Positions 56,697 to 64,000 of a stretch of DNA of 64,000 nt are shown here, piece after piece. Each line of letters starts with the position of its first letter. Position 1 is the first letter of the stretch. Source of the DNA: Cystobasidium ongulense (lineage: Eukaryota; Basidiomycota; Cystobasidiomycetes; Cystobasidiales; Cystobasidiaceae); contig BQUP01000003.1 of assembly GCA_022835595.1 (NCBI GenBank), forward strand, positions 1,412,975 to 1,476,974. The letters are read 5' to 3'. Below the pieces are notes generated by a model. The model was given only the letters and a program-made list of their open reading frames with translations. It ran no database searches and was not told the origin of the DNA. The translations under genes and the position numbers were made by a program.

Positions 56697-59267
56697 ATGA
56701 ACAAAAAGGATAGCCTGCAGATCCAGCCTTCGCAAGTTACTTACAAGCATCTTCTCGAGCGCCAGAGCCATAATCCTAAGTGAGGAAATGCAACTGGGCT
56801 ACCTCTGTCTACATGCTACGATATTTTGACCACTCAAACCGCCTCTGCGCTCACCCAGGAATCCTCTGCGATGTATCGCTCACTGTGATATCGATAGTGC
56901 CTATGCGTAAGGCCACTACCGAGCATGGTAACATTGCGAACAATCCGACTGACAGATCCGGTATCTCACCTGCGTTGAAATTAAAGACAATTTCAAGCTG
57001 TGCGGCTAGGTCTACCTCCTGAAGCGCCGGTCGCTTGCAACCAGTGGGATCATCTGCTAGGTTAGACGTTGCAATACCCTGAATTGCTATGTCTACCTGA
57101 CTGCTTGGGATACCTATTCCAGCTGTCAATTATGCTGCAAGGAGTTTGGGCGTAAAGCCTTTCATGCGGATTTGGGAGGTGTGTAGATTTGATCGTCCTG
57201 CATCCACGTGTTCCAGACTAATGCGTTCTTCCTTCCTTCCATTTGCAGGCTAAGGCCGTTTGTCCAGAGCTAGTATGCCCTCAGTGAGATCAGATATCAG
57301 CTCTCTTCCAGATAAGCACTGATTTGATTTCCTGTGTCTTTCTCCTTTCGGAAAATAGTGTTGCGACCTACAAGATTGGTGAATCGGAAGCCAAGTTTCA
57401 TGATGATGCTCACGCTTCCACACATAAAGTCGGCAAATCTGTCTAAGATGTGCTTGGAATCTGTAACTCACTGAGTATATCTCATACTTAGGTCTCGCTC
57501 GAACCTTTTCGACGGGAATCTCGCAAAATCATGAATATCTTCAGTCAATTCTGCCCAGAAGTTGGTGAGTTACGTGGCAACACTACAAGGAGAAATCTCT
57601 CAGGGGTGGCTAACAATCCATACCAACGCAGAAAAGGCTTCCATTGATGAAGCCTATTTGGACCTGACTGAGACAGTCAGGCTGAAGATCTTGGAAAATA
57701 ACCCACATCTGCGTACTCTGCCAAAAGGTGCTTCGCTCTCGGATGCCCCACCGAATCCTCCAGTTTTCGTCTGGAAAGACCTTGAGCTTGCAGTTCCCGT
57801 TATTCCACCTCAAGAGGCCGAGTCAAGGCAAGAAAATCTCAGCACAGAAGCGAAGCTTGCGCTGAGGTGGCGTGCGTATGCTTTGCATCTTACTTCCGAG
57901 ATCATGCAAGAGTGTAGGAAGCAGGTCAGAGAACAGCTAGGGTACACATGCTCGGCTGGTATCGCCAGTACGAAGGTATGCAAAGATTACCCGGTTCTAC
58001 GAAAGCTCGAAAGTGGTCTCCGCTGACACACTTTCCTGCACAAACAGTTCCTAGCCAAGATATGCAGTAGCCATCGCAAACCTAACGGACAAGTAAGCTG
58101 GTCTACTCGTACTGGTATAGAGGTCTTGCTGCAAGGAAGCTGATATGTCTGTATACAGACAGTACTACTCGATGAAGCAATCTCGCACTTTTTGCAACCT
58201 CTCCTCATTAAGAAGGTACCGTCTTTGAAGAGAAAGTTCGGCCAGGAAGTGGCAGATACGTTCAAAGCAGAAACACTGGGTGATCTCTGGTACATACAGC
58301 AGCGCCGATGATTATGGCAATATAGCTGACTTGTCCTCATCTGGATAAACAGGACCTTCGACATTGGAGAGTTTCAAACGAAGCTTGGAGAGAAGCAAGG
58401 TTTCTGGCTATACAATGCTATCAGAGGAAAGGATGTTGGCGAAGGCAAGTTTCGTAACTCGAAACGAGTCACGGTTCTGAATACACCTGAAAGTAACATG
58501 TTCCATCTTTCTGCAGTAAATGTTAGACTACATACCAAATCAATGACATCCCGGAAAGACTTTCTACCACCTCTGAAAACGATAGAAGAGATTGTGAGTA
58601 AAGCAACTTTGGAGATGTCACCTGCACAATGCTGAAGCCGGATATCTCCTGCTAATCAGGATAAAGCCCTCGAGATCGTCGCTGTTGATCTGTTTGCCAG
58701 GTTGACAGAGGCTAGGTCAGAGTCGTCGTCAATATGGGTGAGTCAAACGATGGAATATGTTATCAGGTATTCCTATATTGAAGTCCGCTAGTATTGGTTT
58801 CTAAGTGTGGAAGAACTGACTGTCTTGTTTGCTAGCCGAAAACACTGGTGTTTGGAGCTCGACTAGAGAATGACTATCGCTCGCCGAGCTACCATCATCA
58901 AGCACCTGTATCATTCTCAGCGCATCAACTAAGCGTGGAAACGATATGCACGCAAGCCAGAGTCCTGGCCAGAGGTTTCTTTGCCTCGCTGGCTCAACGC
59001 TCGTCAAGCTCGTCATCTACTTTGGGCACTATTACAAACGTATCTCTCGGGTTCCAGGGTCTAGAAGCAGCACAGATAGGCCAGCAAGGCATTCAATCGT
59101 TCTTAGGCAAAGGAGTAGATACTACTGGCCGGAACTCACTCGAGACTTCTCCTCGTAAAGCGAAAGTCAAGCAAGGTACTTCAATCGGCCGCTCCAAGAA
59201 TGATGTTATCGATTTGACGGGCCACGACGATGTCATTACTGTACTGTCTTCTGACAGTGACTCTTAG
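56697..59267 (+). CDS. RAD30: DNA polymerase eta (Rad30)
   Basis: This Y-family polymerase copies past UV dimers. Exon 1 (56697-56779) reads MNKKDSLQIQPSQVTYKHLL. Exon 2 (56859-56906) gives NPLRCIAHCDIDSAYA, with the first catalytic Asp in C-D-I-D. It continues QFQAVRLGLPPEAPVACNQW, then DHLLAVNYAARSLGV and AKAVCPELVCPH. The joined sequence HKVSLEPFRRESRKI leads to KASIDEAYLDLT, which holds the catalytic S-x-D-E. The little finger includes TKFLAKICSSHRKPNGQ and RLHTKSMTSRKDFLPP. The C-terminus has a PIP-like QQGIQSFL, then VIDLT and VITVLSSDSDS, SUMO-interacting-like. I see no zinc-finger UBZ. Ten or more introns divide it. The steric-gate position appears as Tyr. Confidence 0.87.
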
Positions 59268-60154
59268 TCGCAATCATTAAGAAACGTCTGCCAAGCTGCT
59301 TCGTCTGTATGATAACTTTTACCTGTTTTCCAGTCGTCCGAGTGAGGAGAAGAGACGCAGATCTAACCTCGGCAATGGCTATATTGACCGAGTTGCCGAG
59401 ACTGATCGGCTACTTTGATGGGTGGCGGTGGAACGCGTCTACTTTGAGGGGGAGAGAACTGTAGTAAGATGAGGGTGGTAAAATGGTAGCTATACCCTAG
59501 CAGTGGTCTTGGATTGTTGCAGAATGCAGTATCGGATAGCCTGTCCTGGCTGTTAGGTTATATGGAATAGTGCAACAGGTTACTGTATGTGTTGATGTTA
59601 GTCAGGCATGGATTAACCGCGCAGCCCCAGCACAGCAATGTATAACAATATTTCCACTTGATAAAAGTTAGCTGGACGGCGATGAAATGCATCCATCACT
59701 ATTCCTGTCCACCCAAGTCGACTTGCTGGCTGTGCTGCTTGTTTCCCCTCGTTGTTGTTATTCCTGGCTATTACTTGCCACCATCCATACCTCCCAAAAG
59801 TAAAGAGAGGTCGTCTCATTCCTCGACATTTTGCCTGCACTTTTCTGATTGCAACCAACGACGAGGAATAGCAGGAAGCGATAGAGGAGAGTCAAGTGGA
59901 GTGGATTGCTACGAGAGGTAATAGGGTGTTACATTGTGAGGCTCGACTCTATTGCATTGCTTGTTCTCCCGCTCATCACCCCGATTCCCATCTATTCCAA
60001 CGCATTCCTGCACTGGCTGGACACCTCGAATCAACACTGGACTCCACCACCAGGCAGGCAGGCATACACAGAATACACACATACAGACACACACAGACAC
60101 TCCTTTGGAACAGACGACACCCACTCCATACACTCACCGCTCCCTGCATCAACA
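59268..60154. other. Spacer upstream of glyoxal oxidase gene
   Basis: This 887-base spacer between POLH and the glyoxal oxidase gene has no gene I can support. It should hold the oxidase promoter. Confidence 0.45.
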
Positions 60155-62872
60155 ATGGCACGCCGAATCGGAGCAGGACAGCAGAGACGACGCGCGCAGA
60201 GAGGAGCATCAACAGCGACGACCCTCCTCGCTGCAGCCGCAGCTGTCTCTGCTCAGCGCAACACCACCGGCGCAGGCAATACCGTCAACACCCCTCTGGC
60301 GTCCATCAACGCTACAGCCAGAGGCAACACATGGGCGGTCGTAGGCGCGCCCCAGGTCTCTGCTCAGCAGCTGTTCAGAGGACAGGGCAACAAGGTGGGC
60401 AACTCTATCGGTCATTATGCTCGATATACCTTGCTCACACGCATCTACGTCTCTACTAGGTCTACATCCTCGACAAGGTCGAGAACAACCCTCTTGAAAT
60501 CAACGGCCACCCTGGTAAGCAAGCAGACATTGCAGGACCGTTGGACAGCGTGGTCAAGGCAGAACTTGCATGGTTGGAGAACAGAATGCTATTTGTCTCT
60601 ATCCGGTCAAGCCCTGCCTTGCTGCACTGTCTGTCTTCCACTTGGATTGTCTCGCTGACATGCATCCTGTCCTTAGCATGGGCCGTCGAGTACGACACTT
60701 CGACCAACACATGGCGGACACAGGAAGTTGCAAGTGAGTCGATACTGCCCTAATAGAGATGCAGCTATTGTATAGAAATGCTAATGATCCGCCGTCTACC
60801 CAGCCAACACTTTCTGCGCTGGCGGAAATACACTCGGCAACGGAACAGTCCTCATCTCGGGCGGAAACAAGGCCGTGACATATGGAGGTAAGCCAGCAAA
60901 TGCACATTTATCTGTAGTCTACCGCTCTCTCGCTAAACATACCATTCCCTTGTCCTGCAATGACAGGCCGAGACGGCGTACCAGGCGCAGCACCGTATGA
61001 GAATTACAATGGAGGAACAGCACTGCGTCTCTTCGATCCTTGCACCGACGAGACATGCGAATATACCACGCCCGCTCAATCGACAATGCAATCTGAGAGA
61101 TGGTACCCCACTCTCGAGACATTGCAAGATGGCTCAATCATCATTGTAGGCTTGCATGCGCCTTCTTCTCATCTAGAATGACGCATTGGCTGATTGCTGC
61201 GAAACATGCTCTTATCGTTGATCTTGCGGTTTAGATTGGAGGAATGAGAGATGGTGGATATGTTAATACAGAATACGCTGATAACCCGACTATTGAATAC
61301 TTCCCTTCGAAGGGTTCGCAAATCGGTCTCAATATCCTCGCCGAAACACTTCCATGCAACTTGTATGTGCATCTTCCCGACTCCATCATTCTCTTCATTC
61401 ACTGATGACACTCTTATTTAGATACGCCCTTACATGGCTACTCCCATCAGGCAATCTCCTCATTCAATCAAATCTGAAAGCTGAAATCTTCGACTGGCAA
61501 AACAATATTGAACAACCTTTACCTGATATTCCACACTCTGTCAGAGTTTACCCAGCATCAGGAGCAACAGCAATGCTACCTCTAACACCAGCAAATAACT
61601 GGACTGCTACTATTCTATTCTGTGGTGGTACAGATTTACAGCCAAATCAATGGATGACAAATCCCAATTGGAATGTAGCTGCTTTTCCTGCGGATGATAC
61701 TTGTGTTTCTATCACTCCAGATGTATCGAGTGAATGGGTTGAAGAAGATTCTATGTTTGAGGGAAGGTGCGTATCTACTTTACTCTTGCCTTGTCTGCGT
61801 ATGAGATCATGTATTGACGCTCTCGTTTTTGTATTATCAGGAGCATGGGCCAGTTCATTATTCTGCCAGATGGAAGACTGTTCCACTTGAACGGTATCGC
61901 TACCGGAACAGCTGGGTGAGTTCTTTCTCCTGTCCTTAGTTGTGACGTTTCCACTTGCGCACTGGCTAACGCCACCCGACTTCCTGTAGATACGGCAACA
62001 CAAGCTGGGCTGTCGGACAATCCTACGGAGACAACCCACTCATGACTGCCGCATACTACGACTCTTCCGCAAAGAAGGGATCCAGATGGCAGCGACCTGC
62101 TAGTCTACCTGAGATGACTGTTCAACGTCTATACCACTCTTCAGCTACCCTCATGGCCGATGGATCCATTTTCAACGCCGGCTCGAACCCCAATGCCGAC
62201 TACATTCCTTACTCTGGCTATACCGATAGCCGAGGTATCAATTATCCTTTCCCTACCGAATATAGAGTCGAGACTTTCTACCCTGACTACTACGATCAAC
62301 CCCGACCTGAACCACAAGGTCTACCTACTACACTCTCATACGGTGGTGACTACTTCAACATTACTCTTTCTGCTAGTGATCTCGCGAACAATGCATCCAA
62401 CATCGACACAGTCAAGGTTGTCGTTATGAGGACTGGATACTCTACACACGCCATGAACATGGGAATGAGAATGGTCCAACTCAACTCGACTTGGACATTA
62501 AACTCTGATGGATCTGGAGTTATTCACTCTGCTCAAATACCACCCAATCCTTCCATCATGGCACCTGGACCTGCTCTACTTTACGTCACTGTTAACGGAG
62601 TACCTTCAGTTGGTCTTGATATCATGGTTGGAAATGGTCAAATGGGAACTCAACCTGTTGAAGATGTTCAAGATATGCCTGGTACAATCGCACAATCTGG
62701 TGCTACCATTACATCTACCAATAGTGGAGTCACAGTTGGATCGAACAAGGCTTCGGGAGATAATGCGGCTTCGAAGGATACAGGTGCAGCTTCGAGATCA
62801 TTATCATCGAGTACATTGATCACTGCTACTGCTACGCTTGCTGTCGCGGTATTCGCTGGTTTATTGCTATAG
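60155..62872 (+). CDS. Glyoxal oxidase, GPI-anchored (AA5)
   Basis: This copper-radical oxidase makes hydrogen peroxide from aldehydes outside the cell. It starts MARRIGAGQQRRRAQRGAST, a signal region, followed by RGNTWAVVGAPQVSAQQLF. The Cys that cross-links with Tyr is in NTFCAGGNTL. The Tyr partner is in QSERWYPTLE. The second Tyr-His pair is in VQRLYHSSATL and the third ligand His is in GYSTHAMNMGM, so the copper site is complete. A C-terminal Ser/Thr region precedes a hydrophobic tail LITATATLAVAVFAGLLL, a typical GPI signal, so it should sit at the cell wall or membrane. At least six introns divide it. The family is firm; the substrate range is not shown. Confidence 0.9.
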
Positions 62873-63684
62873 AGAAAGAGTGAAAGAAGGCCGCGCAGAC
62901 GAAATGGACGTAGATATGATTTTCTTTATCTTCCTTCCTCGTACACAAAATGAAGCATAGATGTATTTGTTTTCCTTTCTTTCTTTCTTACTATTCTGCT
63001 CCCTTGCGAGCTTCCTTCATTTGGGCACCAGCACCACTGGAACGACCTATTTCTCCTACCCTACTCTTACTATCTAATTTATGCAAGAGTTTAGCCTATC
63101 CTTTTTTCTTTTCTTTGCAATGGACAATCAAGAAAGAAAACGAAACCAAACTGGCATCAAACAATCACTTTGACCGCTTTCACACCATCAACCACTCAAC
63201 AATCGTTATCGCTCATACTTCGTTTTAAGTGCACATCTTTGGATTTCTAGCTTGCTTAGTTTCTGGACCACCTTACTTCGAGACCATTCATTATTCCCTC
63301 TTTTGAGGTTAGTGTCTGGCTGAACGTATCCTGCTAGCAGTTGCTTTCTTGCTATTGTCTTCCCTCTCTCTCTCTGTCACGAATGTTTGAAATCATATGC
63401 AGTTTAAAAGACAAGCTTTGGAAGAGGTTGCTCTGACTCGTGCCTAATTGGATTGTATTTGCTTGCTGCTTTTATGCTCTCACTATGACTTGACATGACT
63501 TGCCTTTACTTTTGCTGTTCTGGATCTTGCTTTCCAACTTGATTTAATTGATGCCATATTGATGACTCTGACAATATCCTGAGCTTTGCGAGCAGAGTTG
63601 GGTTGTTTCTTGCTCATCAACCGACCGACCGACTGGACATACCTCGTCCAACCGAGTCCTACAAGACACTCGACTGCACCACGA
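62873..63684. other. Spacer upstream of EFL1
   Basis: This 812-base A/T-rich spacer has several poly-T and CT runs, consistent with the 3' end of the oxidase gene and a promoter. No gene is seen. Confidence 0.45.
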
Positions 63685-64000
63685 TGGTCTCGTCAGGCAG
63701 GAAGTTTGCAGCTTCGAATACTCGCAATATCTGGTGAGTAGGCAGGCAATGCTGTTCGATTGGCATTCGCTGCATTTCATCGTGATGCTTGCGACTGATG
63801 GAGATTTGGAAACACTACAGCATCGTGGGACATGTAGATCATGGCAAATCATCATTCGCCGACTCGCTGCTCGCTGCGAACAATATCATATCAGCTCGTA
63901 TGGCTGGAAAGATGCGATATCTCGATTCAAGAGAGGATGAGCAGGAACGAGGTATTACGATGGAGAGCAGCGCCGTCTCTTTGAACTATCGCACCCTTAG
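63685..64000 (+). CDS. EFL1: EFL1/Ria1 ribosome-assembly GTPase, 5' end
   Basis: This EF-2-like GTPase works with Sdo1 to release Tif6 (eIF6) from 60S subunits. Exon 1 (63685-63733) reads [16 protein letters not shown], and joins exon 2 at 63821 (phase 2) to give [20 protein letters not shown], which holds the P-loop HVDHGKS. It continues [20 protein letters not shown] and [15 protein letters not shown], the switch I/G2 region typical of EFL1 ([10 protein letters not shown]). EF-2 itself has a different G2 context. The window ends here, so most of the gene is missing. Confidence 0.88.

Noticed and set aside
1-64000. Transposons, LTR or virus-like elements, CRISPR arrays, tRNA or rRNA genes
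   Set aside because: I looked for reverse transcriptase or integrase blocks, terminal repeats, regular repeat-spacer arrays and tRNA GGTTCRA boxes in a cloverleaf setting, and saw none that hold up by eye.

Overview
This is a gene-dense nuclear segment from a fungus, most likely a basidiomycete with a compact genome. The signs are short genes cut by many small introns (GT..AG, often 50-100 bases, with CTAAC/CTGAC-like branch sites), short spacers, and a gene set typical of fungi: Elongator Elp4, Vtc1, a PMP47/Ant1-type peroxisomal carrier, a mitochondrial 2-methylisocitrate lyase and a GPI-type glyoxal oxidase. I cannot resolve the class or genus. I see no mobile element, virus-like element, tRNA, rRNA or CRISPR. 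Gene boundaries below come from splicing the reading frames by eye, so small exons and some starts are provisional.

Layout. 267-6175: coatomer epsilon (-), ELP4 (+), a GTT1-like glutathione S-transferase (-) and a peroxisomal adenine-nucleotide carrier (-). 6513-14100: a divergent pair, the TFIIIC TPR subunit (-) and an F-box/leucine-rich protein (+). 14678-20489: a small STF2/TMA10-like protein (-), then a tandem pair of bleomycin-hydrolase genes (+) in which the second copy has a changed active site. 20875-28600: three minus-strand genes, an ABC1/ADCK2-type mitochondrial kinase-like protein, Utp25 and 2-methylisocitrate lyase. 28962-35842: three plus-strand genes, a NOPCHAP1-like protein, the circularly permuted GTPase GNL1 and a large serine-rich PH-like protein. 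36361-41211: a four-helix voltage-sensor-like membrane protein (-), NSE2/MMS21 SUMO ligase (+) and a USP30/UBP16-like deubiquitinase (+). 41284-47310: a POF1-like nucleotidyltransferase (-), an unnamed conserved protein (-), exocyst SEC10 (+) and a short orphan gene (+). 47556-56232: RIX1 (+), a secreted type-B carboxylesterase (-), the N-acetyltransferase NAA10 (-) and VTC1 (+). 56697-64000: DNA polymerase eta (+), glyoxal oxidase (+) and the 5' end of EFL1 (+), which runs off the window.

How the genes relate. They do not form one pathway. Several act in ribosome biogenesis (Utp25, NOPCHAP1-like, Rix1, EFL1), others in secretion (epsilon-COP, Sec10), genome maintenance (NSE2, Pol eta) and organelle metabolism (carrier, methylisocitrate lyase, ADCK2-like). 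I found no convincing undescribed multi-gene system. The most notable items are the diverged bleomycin-hydrolase paralogue, a voltage-sensor-only membrane protein, a USP30-like enzyme with an altered Cys box, a Pol eta without its usual zinc finger, and two very small exons, one of which carries a catalytic serine.
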